Shown here: piece by piece, positions 1 to 8,625 of the stretch
Position numbering within the stretch: position 1 is the stretch's first letter
Layout: each line of letters opens with the position of its first letter
From: Sagittula marina
GTDB taxonomy: Bacteria; Pseudomonadota; Alphaproteobacteria; Rhodobacterales; Rhodobacteraceae
Reading direction: 5' to 3'
DNA length: 64,000 nt
NCBI RefSeq assembly: GCF_014196795.1
Contig: NZ_JACIEJ010000004.1
Coordinates: 361,375-425,374, forward strand
Notes under the pieces: model-generated
Seen by the model: only the letters and a program-made list of their open reading frames with translations
Told to the model about the DNA's origin: nothing
Database searches by the model: none
Translations under genes and position numbers: made by a program

Positions 1-170
1 GCTTTGCCGACGCGCTGCATGCCGATATGCGCGCCCTGCTTGAAGATCTGCCGGTGGCACGCCGCGCAGTCCTGCTCCCCGATGAGGACGCAGCCCGCGC
101 CCTCGCCACTGACCTTGCCCGCAACGGCGCTGCCGGAATGCTCGCCCGTATGAAAGGGGCCACCGACTGA
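1..170 (+). CDS. Metallophosphoesterase / DNA repair exonuclease (SbcD/YhaO-like), C-terminal end only
   Basis: The window opens inside a gene read in the frame starting at base 3; about 55 codons remain before the TGA at 168-170. The tail is alanine-rich and ends ARMKGATD. It carries no diagnostic motif, so the family call rests on context: it overlaps by one base (ATGA) an SbcC/YhaN-type ATPase, and these ATPases are normally co-transcribed with an SbcD/YhaO-type metallophosphoesterase. The pair would act in DNA end processing. The catalytic part lies outside the window. Confidence 0.5.
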   Translation, partial: FADALHADMRALLEDLPVARRAVLLPDEDAARALATDLARNGAAGMLARMKGATD

Positions 171-3100
171 TGCGCCTGCGCCACCTGTCCCTCGACCTTT
201 TTGGCCATTTCACCGATCAAACCTATGATTTTGGCGCCGGTGGCGATGGAGACTTCCACCTGATCTACGGCCCGAACGAAGCGGGGAAAACCACCACGAT
301 GGAGGCCGCGCTGCGTCTGCTTTACGGTTTCCCGGCCAAAAATGACGGCTATGATTTCAAACATGGTCGCCAGAACATGCGCCTGTCCGGCGTGCTGGAC
401 ATCGACGGCGCGGAGAAGTCTTTTGTCCGCGTGCCGGGGCGCAACAGCCTGCTCGATGCGCGCGGCAACGTGCTGGCGGAACAGGCGATTTCCGGGCACC
501 TTGGAGGGCTGTCGCTGACCGATTACCGAGCGCTGCTCTGTCTCGACGACGAAACAATCGAGACCGGCGGCGAGGACATCGCAAATGCAAAGGGCGACAT
601 CGGCCGCTTGTTGTTTTCTGCAGCGGCAGGCATCGCTGACCTCAGCGCCGTGCTGACAGAGGCGCGCAACGAGGCCGACCAGATCTATCGCAAGCGCGCC
701 AGCAGCACCCGCATGGCCTTGTTGAAAAAGGATCTGGCCGAAATCGACCGCCAGATCCGCGACAACGACACCTCCGCCACCATGCTCAAGAAACTGCGCC
801 AGACGCAGCAGCAGGCGCAAACGCGCGAGGACACCGCCCGCTCCGAACGCGACGACCTTCACAAACGCCGCGCCGAGGTTGCCACCCTGCGCCGCGCCTT
901 GCCCCGCATGGCTGAACGCGATGCACTGGCGGCGGAGCTCGACGGCACGGAAGGCTGGCCAGACACGCTTGATCTGGACCCGAACCGGCTGGTGCAGCTC
1001 ACCACCGACGAGGCAAAGGCGCAGGCCGACCTCATCCGGCTGACCGATGCCATCGCGCAGGCAAGGCAGGCCCGCGACGCCCTGACCATCACACCAGAGG
1101 CAGAGACGCTCGTCGCTGACCTCAAGGCTCTGGACGAGTTGCACAGCCGCTATGTGTCCGCCCGTCCGGACTTGCCGAAACGCCGCCGCACCCGTGACGA
1201 GGCGCAGGAACGCATGCAGCGTCACGCGCGCGACCTGGGACTGTCCGGTGATACAGACCCCACCGCTTTGGTCTGCTCCCCGCCGCAGATCGCAAGCCTC
1301 GAAGCGGCCCGTGATGAGATGCGCGAGGCCGCGCAAACGGTGCAGACAGAGGCCGATGAACTTGCGACACTTGACGACCGGCTGGCGACCGCGCTGCAAG
1401 CGCAACGCGACCTCTCCGCGCAAACGCCGGTGGGGACGACACTCGCGGATCTGCTGTTGCGCCACGATGCCGACCGCATCGCCCGCGCCTACGCCACCGC
1501 CATGACGCGCCTGCGCAGCACCCGCGAGGCCCGCGACACGGCTTTGGTCGCCCTGACACGCGGGGCGACGGCTTTTGACGCGCTTCCAGTGGCGCCGTTT
1601 GATCCGGCAACTGCGGACGCCATTGCCGACCGTCACGCCACGCTCACCGACCAGATCGCGCGCACCACGCAAGAGATCACCGATTCCCAAGAGACCGCCG
1701 AGCGACATAGCGTGCAGGCGGCCCAGATCGGCAAGCGCGGCACCGTCAGTGATACGGATGCGACAGAGGCACGCGCCGCCCGTGACGCGCTGTGGCAAAC
1801 GCATCTGGAGACGCTCGACACGGCCACAGCACAGGCGTTCGAACAGGCAATGACCCGCTTTGACCACCTCTCCGAGACGCGGCTGGCCCACGCCCAGGAC
1901 GTCGCCCGCCTGCGCGAAATCGCACTCGCCCAGGCAGAGGCAAAGACACGCGCCACCCAGGCGGAGCGGCGTCTCGACACGCTCCGCGCCGAGTGTGAAA
2001 CCGTCGAAGCGCAGACTGCCAACGCCTGCATCCAGGCGGGCCTGCCACACCTCTCTCCCAGCGCCCTGCGAGACTGGATCACCGCCCATACCGCCGCCGC
2101 TGAGGCACAGCGTCAGCTTGACGCCGCGCAGGCAGAGCAAGCGCCCATCCTTGCCCGGGCGCAAAGCCTACTGGACGCGTTGCGCCCGCATTTGCCCCAG
2201 CAAGACCCCGACTTCGACGCCGCGCTCGACACGGCCCGCGCCATGGCACGCGACGCCCAGCAAGATGCGCAGCGTCGCGCCACAACGGACGCCACTGTCA
2301 CCGAGTTGACCCGCGACCGTGACACCCGCCAAGCCCGCCACCAAAGCGCGCAAAACACAAAGGCGCTGGCAGACAGCGCTTGGCAGACACTGGTGCAGGA
2401 TCTGTTCAAAGGGCACTTGTCACCCGACGCGCTGTTGCCCTCGCTCGACCCTCTGCGCCGCCTGCGCGAGGACGACGCCCAGCGCGCCCAGGCCGTGCAT
2501 CAGATCCGGGCCATGGAACAGGATCAGGCGCAATTCGCAGACGAAATCGAGCGCCTCGCTGCGCGCTTTGGCGTCGCTCCGGGCGATCCGCTCGACCGCT
2601 ACGCCGCGCTTCAGGCGCACGCACGGGAGGCCTTGGACAACGCCGCCCAACGCGACCGCCTGACGGATCAGCTCACGCGACACACCGCAGACAAGCAGGC
2701 CGCGCAGGACACCCTCGACACCATTGGCCACGAGACACGCAGCCTCGCCGCAGCCTTTCCGGACAGCGCGCCGCGCGACACGCTCGACGCCCTGCGAACA
2801 TCCGATGCCACCGCCCGCGAAATCATCCGCAAACGCCAGCGTTTGATGGAACTGGATCGCGGGTTGACCTCTGATCTGGGCGCAGCCGACCTCGACACTG
2901 TGCGTGACAGATTGGCCGACACATCTGCCACCGCGCTGGAGGCGGAGGAACAGACGCTCACCGCCGACCTTGACCGCGCGGAGACCGCGCTGACCCAGGC
3001 CATCGGCGACCGCGCCGCCGCCGCACGCGATCTGCAATCCATCACCGGCGACGCCGAAATCGCCGGCCTCGTCGAACGCCGCACGACGCTTGAACTGCAA

Positions 3101-3592
3101 CTGGAGGAGGCCGCGCTCGATTACCTGCAGCGGGACTTTGGCCTGCGCCTCGCCGAAGAAGCCATTCGCCGATATCGTGACAGCCACCGCAGCGGTATGA
3201 TGGAAGCCACGGAACGCGCTTTTGCCGAACTGACCAACGGCGCCTACACCCGGCTGGTGCCACAAGTAAATGGCCCGTCAGAGGTGCTGCAAGTGCTCGA
3301 CGCAAACGGCACCGCCAAGCAAGTGGCGGATTTGTCCAAGGGCACGCGGTTCCAGCTATACCTCGCCCTGCGTGCCGCCGCCTACGAACAGCTTGTTTCG
3401 CAGGGGGTGGTGCTGCCGTTTTTCTGTGACGACATATTCGAGACGTTTGACGAGGACCGTACCCGCGCCGCCTGCCGCCTGATGGAACGCATCGGCCGCA
3501 GCGGCCAGGCGATTTACCTGACGCACCACCGCCACGTGGTCGACATCGCGCAAGAGGTCTGCACCACTGCGCCGAAGGTGCATCGCATATGA
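170..3592 (+). CDS. SMC-like AAA ATPase (SbcC/YhaN family)
   Basis: A 1140-residue protein with the layout of an SbcC/Rad50-like ATPase. The N-terminal AAA half has a Walker A motif at residues 34-42 (GPNEAGKTT). A very long Ala/Arg/Glu/Gln-rich coiled coil fills roughly residues 180-950. The C-terminal half has the signature-like DLSKGTRFQLYLALR and a Walker B-like segment LPFFCDDIFETFDE. Members hold a nuclease partner on DNA ends and use ATP to open and process them. The ATG at 170 overlaps the stop of the upstream presumed nuclease, and the stop overlaps the next gene start, so this is a tight operon. It is closer to YhaN than to classical SbcC because no zinc-hook CxxC is visible in the coiled coil. 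Confidence 0.85.
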   Translation: MRLRHLSLDLFGHFTDQTYDFGAGGDGDFHLIYGPNEAGKTTTMEAALRLLYGFPAKNDGYDFKHGRQNMRLSGVLDIDGAEKSFVRVPGRNSLLDARGNVLAEQAISGHLGGLSLTDYRALLCLDDETIETGGEDIANAKGDIGRLLFSAAAGIADLSAVLTEARNEADQIYRKRASSTRMALLKKDLAEIDRQIRDNDTSATMLKKLRQTQQQAQTREDTARSERDDLHKRRAEVATLRRALPRMAERDALAAELDGTEGWPDTLDLDPNRLVQLTTDEAKAQADLIRLTDAIAQARQARDALTITPEAETLVADLKALDELHSRYVSARPDLPKRRRTRDEAQERMQRHARDLGLSGDTDPTALVCSPPQIASLEAARDEMREAAQTVQTEADELATLDDRLATALQAQRDLSAQTPVGTTLADLLLRHDADRIARAYATAMTRLRSTREARDTALVALTRGATAFDALPVAPFDPATADAIADRHATLTDQIARTTQEITDSQETAERHSVQAAQIGKRGTVSDTDATEARAARDALWQTHLETLDTATAQAFEQAMTRFDHLSETRLAHAQDVARLREIALAQAEAKTRATQAERRLDTLRAECETVEAQTANACIQAGLPHLSPSALRDWITAHTAAAEAQRQLDAAQAEQAPILARAQSLLDALRPHLPQQDPDFDAALDTARAMARDAQQDAQRRATTDATVTELTRDRDTRQARHQSAQNTKALADSAWQTLVQDLFKGHLSPDALLPSLDPLRRLREDDAQRAQAVHQIRAMEQDQAQFADEIERLAARFGVAPGDPLDRYAALQAHAREALDNAAQRDRLTDQLTRHTADKQAAQDTLDTIGHETRSLAAAFPDSAPRDTLDALRTSDATAREIIRKRQRLMELDRGLTSDLGAADLDTVRDRLADTSATALEAEEQTLTADLDRAETALTQAIGDRAAAARDLQSITGDAEIAGLVERRTTLELQLEEAALDYLQRDFGLRLAEEAIRRYRDSHRSGMMEATERAFAELTNGAYTRLVPQVNGPSEVLQVLDANGTAKQVADLSKGTRFQLYLALRAAAYEQLVSQGVVLPFFCDDIFETFDEDRTRAACRLMERIGRSGQAIYLTHHRHVVDIAQEVCTTAPKVHRI

Positions 3593-3990
3593 CCCTCTTC
3601 ACACGCGTCCAGAGGATCAGCTTTGGCGATTGCGACCCGGCAGGCATCGTCTATTACCCGAATTATTTCAGGTGGATGGACGAGACATTCCAAGCCTATC
3701 TGGCCGAGCGCGCCGATGGGCACAAGGCACTGTGCGAACGACTTCAATCGCGCGGCTTCGGGCTGATGGAGGCGACACTGGCCTTTCGATCCCCCGGCCT
3801 GGAGGGGCAAACGATCACCTATGCCCTGACAGAGATCATCTGGTCGTCTCGCAGCTTTGAACTGACCTATCGCGCGACAGACGGTGACCGCCTGCTGCTC
3901 GAAGGCCGCGAACGGCGCGGTGTCTTCGTGGACCGCGACGGGCGTCTGGCTGCCGGGGAGGTGGCGGCGCTGCGCGACCTGCTGGTCTGA
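3589..3990 (+). CDS. Hotdog-fold acyl-CoA thioesterase (4-hydroxybenzoyl-CoA thioesterase/YbgC family)
   Basis: A 133-residue single-domain protein. Residues about 6-35 carry the family hallmark FGDCDPAGIVYYPNYFRWMD, in which the Asp after DC is the usual catalytic residue of 4HBT-type thioesterases. It would hydrolyse an acyl- or aryl-CoA in the cytoplasm; the substrate cannot be read from sequence. Its start overlaps the stop of the SMC-like ATPase by four bases, so the two are co-transcribed, but no functional link is evident. The length is typical of the family. Confidence 0.85.
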   Translation: MTLFTRVQRISFGDCDPAGIVYYPNYFRWMDETFQAYLAERADGHKALCERLQSRGFGLMEATLAFRSPGLEGQTITYALTEIIWSSRSFELTYRATDGDRLLLEGRERRGVFVDRDGRLAAGEVAALRDLLV

Positions 3991-4037
3991 AACACCGCTC
4001 GCAATGGTATTTTCCAGATACGGCTGCTGCACCGCAC

Positions 4038-4058
4038 ATTACACGCATTAAGTGTAAT
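4038..4058. promoter_or_regulatory. Inverted repeat ATTACAC-N7-GTGTAAT
   Basis: Two perfect 7-base arms, ATTACAC and GTGTAAT, separated by seven bases, lie in the gap after the thioesterase gene and 28 bases before the open frame at 4086. The layout fits an operator for the now-broken downstream gene. No regulator for it is encoded nearby. Confidence 0.3.
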
Positions 4059-4085
4059 CTGGGTTCACATCTCGCGAGGCCTGAA

Positions 4086-4330
4086 ATGGTCCAACGTCGC
4101 GTTATTGCCTATTTCATGCATGAGGAGGAGGATGCCGCCACGCAGTCCCTCCTTTCCAATGACACCGCAATGCAAAGCTTTCTCCTCGGGATTATTGACG
4201 ATGCCGCTCTGACGGCACGGGGCCTGTGGATGGCGCGGATCATTGCAGGCAACCTGCTTGGCGACGGTCATGTTTTTACGCTGGTCACCACCGGGCAACG
4301 GGTGCCCGATTTCGCCGTTAACGAAGACGG
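4086..4330 (+). pseudogene. N-terminal fragment of an unidentified gene
   Basis: The frame starting at 4086 opens with about 45 residues that look like real protein (MVQRRVIAYFMHEEEDAATQ and on to a FLLGIIDD segment). It then decays into Ala/Pro/Arg-rich sequence with no family character, ending at 4457. It resembles the short N-terminal region ahead of the catalytic domain in some bacterial subtilases, but this is only an impression. I treat it as the stump of a gene whose remainder was lost in the degenerate stretch that follows. Confidence 0.3.
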
Positions 4331-4339
4331 CGGGCAACA

Positions 4340-4720
4340 TAGATCAGCCGCCTGCCCGCTTGCTTTGGGATGTGCAGGCCAAGACGCGGGACGCGCGCGG
4401 GCTCCTGTCGATCCGCCCAAAGTCAGAGTGCCACCAGCGCCATCACGCCGAAACTGAAGGAAAGGCACCACCAACGCCATCAGCATCGGCGCCGCGCAGA
4501 AAAGTGCGCACCAACCTGCGTGCCGCCCCCGTACGCGCCGCGCAGGTCGTTGTCCTGCGTCCGGCCAAGGTCGGGCGCGCATGGCATCGGTTCAGTGCCT
4601 GCTGCCGCATCGGCGCAACCGGCCACACGACCGCATAGACCGCCGCCAAGGCGACACCCGAGACACCGCCTACGCCACTTGGTCCGCTGTCACAGTGCTC
4701 AGCGCGTCGCCCGTGCAAAA
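4340..4720 (-). pseudogene. Possible DUF2182 (metal-related integral membrane protein) relic
   Basis: On the minus strand, two frames joined by a shift near 4440-4460 give a segment reading roughly VGAHFSA...MLMALVVPFLQ, then SFGVMALVALTL. Its order and hydrophobicity resemble the C-terminal end of DUF2182 proteins, which have a Gly-Ala-His/Cys-Cys segment followed by a membrane helix ending in GVM-L-W. No intact frame exists. It lies downstream of a tyrosinase relic on the same strand, which would suit a copper-related pair. The identification is weak. Confidence 0.25.
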
Positions 4721-4814
4721 GTCAGAAGGCCGAGCCTTGCTGCGCCAAGCGCCAAAACCCCGCAACAGGCTCCAGACACCGCACCAATGTGACGCTGCAT
4801 CAGCCGCCTTGGTG

Positions 4815-5155
4815 TTAGACGCTGATCGCACTGACGGTGGCATCGGCCTCCTCGGGGTTATTTTCCGTCGGCACCAGTTTCACGTGGCCCTCGCCTGCGG
4901 CCAGTTTCCCCGACATGTGCAGGCGGTCGAATACATTCGTCACTTCAAGCACGTAGGTCATACCATTGCCGGCATGTGCCCCGTCCGGATCGCTGGCCAG
5001 TGATGCCCCGAACAGCGACATGGTGCCTGCAAGATGTTCCGGGCGATTTTGGCGCCCCTTCCCGGTGGAAAGGCCACATAGACCTGAAAGACCACTGCGT
5101 CCGCCCGGCTGCGCACGTTCTCAAGGTTCAGGAAAATACGATCCGGTGTGCCGGT
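4815..5155 (-). pseudogene. Tyrosinase (type-3 copper oxidase) C-terminal relic
   Basis: Two minus-strand frames joined by one shift near 5040-5055 restore a tyrosinase-like C-terminal domain. The first part reads GTPDRIFLNLENV followed by VFQVYVAFPPG. The second includes LAGTMSLFGASLA, then TYVLEVTNVFDRL and HVKLVPTENNPEEAD, ending at a stop at 4815. In bacterial tyrosinases this region packs over the central di-copper domain. The copper-binding domain is absent: the homology stops abruptly at a hairpin element and a truncated IS5 relic. It is not functional. Confidence 0.5.
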
Positions 5156-5197
5156 CCCCTCATGACAACGCATTGCGAAACAATGTTCCGACAAAGG
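5156..5197 (-). repeat. Hairpin element, copy 1 (at the broken edge of an IS5 relic)
   Basis: In minus orientation this 42-base stretch has a hairpin core ACATTGTTTCGCAATGCGTT and ends TCATGAGGGG. It aligns along its length with the copy at 52236. It sits exactly where the tyrosinase relic stops and the truncated IS5 transposase homology begins. Confidence 0.5.
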
Positions 5198-5833
5198 ATG
5201 CAAGTTCCGTCGGGCATAGTGCTTCAGCAAATGACCGGGGTCGTCAAAGGCGGCTTGCAGTTGAGCGGGCTTGGACTGGTCAGTGCCGAATTGCAGTACT
5301 GCGTCACACTGGAAAAATGACCTTGGCGGTGAGCAATTCGCTTCGGGGTTCGCAACGGCCGGTATATCTGTTCATCCCCTCGCGGGACATCCTTGCGTGG
5401 CGCCCTTCAGGACAATGAACGGCGCCTACGGCACCCGCGAGTGTTACGGTGCCATGCATTGCGCACCAAGGCGACCCCCGGGCGGTGAGATAGGTTGAAC
5501 GGGCACTCCCGCAAAGACGAAATGGATACCAGCGCCGAAGTCGCGTTGTGGCGAAACACCGTGTGACTCGTTCTTTGCGAATCCCCTGCCGGTCAGCGGA
5601 TGCACTGCTTGGCCAGCGGCCGGTAGCCGGTGGCACCGAGACCTGATTGCAGAGTGGCTGACCCTCAGGAGCGTGTTGCCGGAACGAACCGCTTCTTCAC
5701 ATTCGATAGAGCCGAAACGGAAGACGTGTCTCTGAGGACAAAGGGATACAAGGCCGCAACTTATGCAACAGAGTTTCCAGAATGGTCACTTGCGCCCTGC
5801 CCGAACACGATCCGCAAACTTGCAGCGAATTGA
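5187..5833 (+). pseudogene. IS5-family transposase relic, N-terminally truncated
   Basis: Fragments in several plus-strand frames follow the order of an IS5-family DDE transposase. They read VLQQMTGVV (usual LRQMTGFV), then LDWSVP-type MDWSVPNCST, then RGSQRPVYLFI (usual ...PLHLLIDSTG), later ALLGQRPVAG, and near the end DCRVADPQERVAGTNRFF (usual DRQVAE-QVRVAVLNRFTAL). Frame changes and stops are everywhere, so it is dead. The N-terminal quarter is missing and replaced by hairpin copy 1. A second hairpin copy replaces the conserved DSTG codons at 5376. Confidence 0.6.
5376..5417 (-). repeat. Hairpin element, copy 2 (inside IS5 relic)
   Basis: A 42-base insert lies directly after the codons LFI, where other IS5-family transposases continue with DSTG. 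Read on the minus strand it ends GTCCCGCGAGGGG, like the other copies. It occupies the same codon position as the copy in the second IS5 relic at 52236, with about two thirds of bases identical. Confidence 0.6.
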
Positions 5834-5936
5834 AACGCTCCGCCCTGCGGGTTGAAGCCGCATATCCCGGATGACCGACCAGCGGTCACTCGGCGCGTTT
5901 CACGAACGGCAGGTTTGGATTGTCCAAGCGGACAAC

Positions 5937-6971
5937 TCATTGTCGCTTGTTGCGCCGCGCCTTGGTGGCCTTGTTGCCACGCGGCCCGGACAGTTGCCGT
6001 GTGTTGGTCGAATTTTCGCTGGAGAGCTTAGACCAACGGTCGAGACGTGCCTGATCGAGAGTTCCGGCTGCTACCGCGGCCTGAACCGCACAGCCCGGTT
6101 CCACGGCATGGGTGCAGTCCCTGAACCGGCAGTCGTGGGCCAATGCGACGATCTCTGCGAACAACACATCAAGCCCGGATGAAACGTCGCTCACTTGCAC
6201 TGTGCGCATGCCTGGCGTGTCGATGACCCACCCGCCACCGACGATCGCATGAAGCGAGCGCGACGTTGTCGTGTGGCGCCCCTTGTCGTCGGACGCGCGT
6301 ACAGGGCCGGTCGGCTGGACCTCCTCGGGAGACTTGTCAGAGAGCATGTTCAACAACGTCGATTTGCCCACCCCGGACGATCCGACAAGGGCTATGGTCT
6401 GTCCCAAACCGCACCAAGGCGCCAGGATCTGCACCGCTTCCGGCAGCTTTGCATTGACCAAGAGAACATCAAGATCACGCTGAAGCGCTTTTGTTTGGCT
6501 TAAGTATGGAGCGGTATCGGCGACCATGTCGATCTTCGTCAAAACGATCACGGGGACAATGCCAGCTTCGTTTGCCATGGCAAGGTACCGCTCCAGACGT
6601 GCCGGATTGAAATCATCATTGCAGGACGTCACGATGAAGACCGTATCTACGTTGGCGGCGATCAGCTGCCGGGGCCGGTCCCCCTCGGTTCGCCGCTCCA
6701 GCAGAGTATTCCTTTCCAATCGCCGCACCAGAACCATCGTCGCGGGGTCCACCAGAACCCAATCCCCGACGGCGAAAGCCATTGTAGAAACGCCCTCCGG
6801 CAGACCGATCCTTTCAGTTCCTGCCCCGGTCTCCACAGTCAACCTGCTGCGATGGACTGTTGCGATGCGCATCTTGGCAAGATCCGCGTCGGCTGGCGCA
6901 AGCTGATTGGCGAAATACGAGGACCAGCCAAGTCTGGCCAAGGGTGCCGATGGGTCAGAGGAATGTGTCAC
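5937..6971 (-). CDS. rsgA: Ribosome small-subunit-dependent GTPase RsgA
   Basis: A 344-residue circularly permuted GTPase. It has an N-terminal OB-like region (about 30-100), then the G4-like VLTKIDMV, the G1/P-loop GSSGVGKSTLLNML, the G2 region with KGRHTTTSR and the G3 DTPGMR. Near the C-terminus is the zinc-binding CRFRDCTH...GC pattern typical of RsgA/YjeQ. It assists 30S ribosome maturation in the cytoplasm and is a single-gene unit here. The Lys/Arg-rich tail is normal. An IS3 relic begins just upstream, so the promoter lies in or next to relic DNA. Confidence 0.93.
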   Translation of the reverse strand: MTHSSDPSAPLARLGWSSYFANQLAPADADLAKMRIATVHRSRLTVETGAGTERIGLPEGVSTMAFAVGDWVLVDPATMVLVRRLERNTLLERRTEGDRPRQLIAANVDTVFIVTSCNDDFNPARLERYLAMANEAGIVPVIVLTKIDMVADTAPYLSQTKALQRDLDVLLVNAKLPEAVQILAPWCGLGQTIALVGSSGVGKSTLLNMLSDKSPEEVQPTGPVRASDDKGRHTTTSRSLHAIVGGGWVIDTPGMRTVQVSDVSSGLDVLFAEIVALAHDCRFRDCTHAVEPGCAVQAAVAAGTLDQARLDRWSKLSSENSTNTRQLSGPRGNKATKARRNKRQ

Positions 6972-7294
6972 GAGGTCTCACATGATATCGTTTCAGGATC
7001 TGCGCAGGCTTTTGGGAGAAGTCAGAACTGGCTCGGTTAAGCAGAACAGGTTCAGGGCGTTCTCCAAGTGGTTTTCGCCTCGGTTGCTCTGTTGCCGCAT
7101 CCGGCACCGGCTGTTTGAAGTTGGCCTGATCCGGGGTCTTCCCGTCAAGCGATGAATGGGGCCGCCGGGTGTTGTAGAAGCCGGGATAGTAGATAGGCTG
7201 GCAAAGCCCCGCAGGTAGACCTCCTTGAATTTGATGATCCGCCAGAGGCGTTCGACAACGGCATTGTCCTGCCAAGCTACTTTGGCATCTATTA

Positions 7295-7330
7295 CCGGCA
7301 GGTGATGGCATGCAATCACCGAGATGCATG
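7295..7330 (+). repeat. Hairpin element, copy 3 (inside IS3 relic)
   Basis: The stretch beginning CCGGCAGGTGATGGCATGCA and continuing ATCACCGAGA is a near copy of the element at 38130. It lies between the transposase codons for IS and MDAK, where IS3 proteins normally read ISMDGKG without a gap, so it is an insertion. It is antisense to the transposase. Confidence 0.55.
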
Positions 7331-7637
7331 CCAATCTCGCTTTTCCGGCGCACCAGAACCTCGATAAGTTCAGTTGATGTGACTTGGCCGCTTTGATCCA
7401 GCAGTCCGCCTCGAGCGCCATCGACACCCGCCCGCACAGCACGCGCCTGCTGAACCAGTCCAACACGGCAGATAGATTAGGGCTCGCGCCATGGGAACTT
7501 CGGTGAGGTCCATGGCTCAGACATGGTTGGGCCGGGTGTTGGGCAACTTTCCGGACAGATGGGGGAGGCCTTGCGCCCCGGTGACGGTTTCGAGGTCGCG
7601 GGAAGCGATAAAGCGCCTCCCCCCACCCGTTTCACCC

Positions 7638-7677
7638 CCTGCCCGGCAATGCATCGCGACGCGATGACACGGCAGCC
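7638..7677 (+). repeat. Hairpin element, copy 4 (inside IS3 relic)
   Basis: CCCGGCAATGCATCGC-GAC-GCGATG-ACACGG forms a perfect CATCGC/GCGATG stem and matches the first 30 bases of the copy at 52236. The distal GAGAGGGG is lost. It interrupts the transposase just before the MGLEALY codons, the same place as the copy at 38413 in another IS3 relic. Confidence 0.55.
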
Positions 7678-7959
7678 ACCGCGCGTTTCGCTTTGAAGAA
7701 CGGGCCGTGGGTCCGGCGAGGTTGTCTTGCCATAGTCTCCTCCTCGCTCGCAGCATCATGCTGCTGTTGCGCGGGAAACCCACTTGATCTTGGCTGTTCC
7801 GTTTTCCGGACTTACCTTTGTTAAGCGGCTCTGCAAGAGGTCGTTTTTGAGACAACTGAAACTATGGAACAAAAGCTATTCACTCGCGTTGCATGACGAT
7901 GCATAACGGGCAAGGTCATTTTACAATGACCGGGTAATACAAGCAGGTCAGATACCCTC

Positions 7960-8625
7960 ATGGCAAAAAACAGTAGCCGCACATTCGGCGTCATTGGTCT
8001 TGGAAACTTTGGCAGCACCGTGGCGAACGAACTGCAGCGTTTCGGAAACCATGTGATCGGTATCGATATCGATGAGGCGAGAGTTGCCCGGCATGCAGAG
8101 AACTTGTCGCAAGCCTTGATCGTGGACGCCCGCGATGATCTTGCGCTGCGCGAAGCCGGAATGGCGGATTGCGCCATCGGTCTGGTCGCGATGGGCTCTG
8201 ACCTGGAAGCGAGCATTCTTGCCGCGATAAACCTCAAATTGATCGGTGTGCCGATCGTCTGGGCAAAGGCAACCACCAAGACGCACCACCGCATCTTGAG
8301 CAAGCTTGGCGTGGATCGCATCGTGCATCCCGAGGTCGAAGTGGGCCAGCACATTGCACAGGTTCTTCACAACCCTCTGGTGCGGGATTACGTCAGTCTC
8401 GGCAATGGCTACCATGTGGTGAATTTCCGAATTCCCGAGAGCCTCGAGGGGAAATCCTTATCGGATCTGAAGCATAAATCCGGCTTTGATCTGCGCTGTA
8501 TCGGCGTGATGCGCGGGACCGAATTTCTGGGGCAGGATGGCAGTGATTGCGCGCTGGAGCGTGATGACCTTCTCTTGCTGTTGGGTCAGCGCAAGAACCT
8601 GCGCGATTTCGCCGGTAGCCTGTGA
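7960..8625 (+). CDS. ktrA: Potassium channel regulatory subunit (KtrA/TrkA, RCK domain)
   Basis: A 221-residue cytoplasmic protein. An N-terminal Rossmann RCK_N domain has the nucleotide motif GLGNFGSTVANELQ at about residues 13-26 followed by GIDID. A C-terminal TrkA_C domain follows from about residue 140. It binds adenine nucleotides and gates the membrane subunit KtrB, encoded immediately downstream with overlapping stop and start. One RCK_N plus one TrkA_C, at about 220 residues, fits KtrA rather than the doubled TrkA. Confidence 0.88.
   Translation: MAKNSSRTFGVIGLGNFGSTVANELQRFGNHVIGIDIDEARVARHAENLSQALIVDARDDLALREAGMADCAIGLVAMGSDLEASILAAINLKLIGVPIVWAKATTKTHHRILSKLGVDRIVHPEVEVGQHIAQVLHNPLVRDYVSLGNGYHVVNFRIPESLEGKSLSDLKHKSGFDLRCIGVMRGTEFLGQDGSDCALERDDLLLLLGQRKNLRDFAGSL

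Larger units (their letters stand above)
7030..7855 (-). pseudogene. IS3-family transposase (orfB) relic
   Basis: Minus-strand fragments reproduce an IS3 orfB integrase core in order. They read GEALYRFPRPR (usual GLEALY), then GAQGLPHLSGKL and RPNHV followed by AMDLTEVPMA, then LDWFSRRVL, AWQDNAVVERLWRIIK and FYNTRRPHSSLDGKTPDQA. Frameshifts, stops and a missing DQGSQFTS segment make it non-functional. Two hairpin elements (7295 and 7638) lie inside it. It separates rsgA from the potassium transport genes. Confidence 0.75.

Noticed and set aside
2420..3265. Long minus-strand open frame (281 codons) inside the SMC-like ATPase gene
   Set aside because: It is an antisense shadow of a high-GC coding sequence with no motif; the plus-strand protein is clearly conserved.
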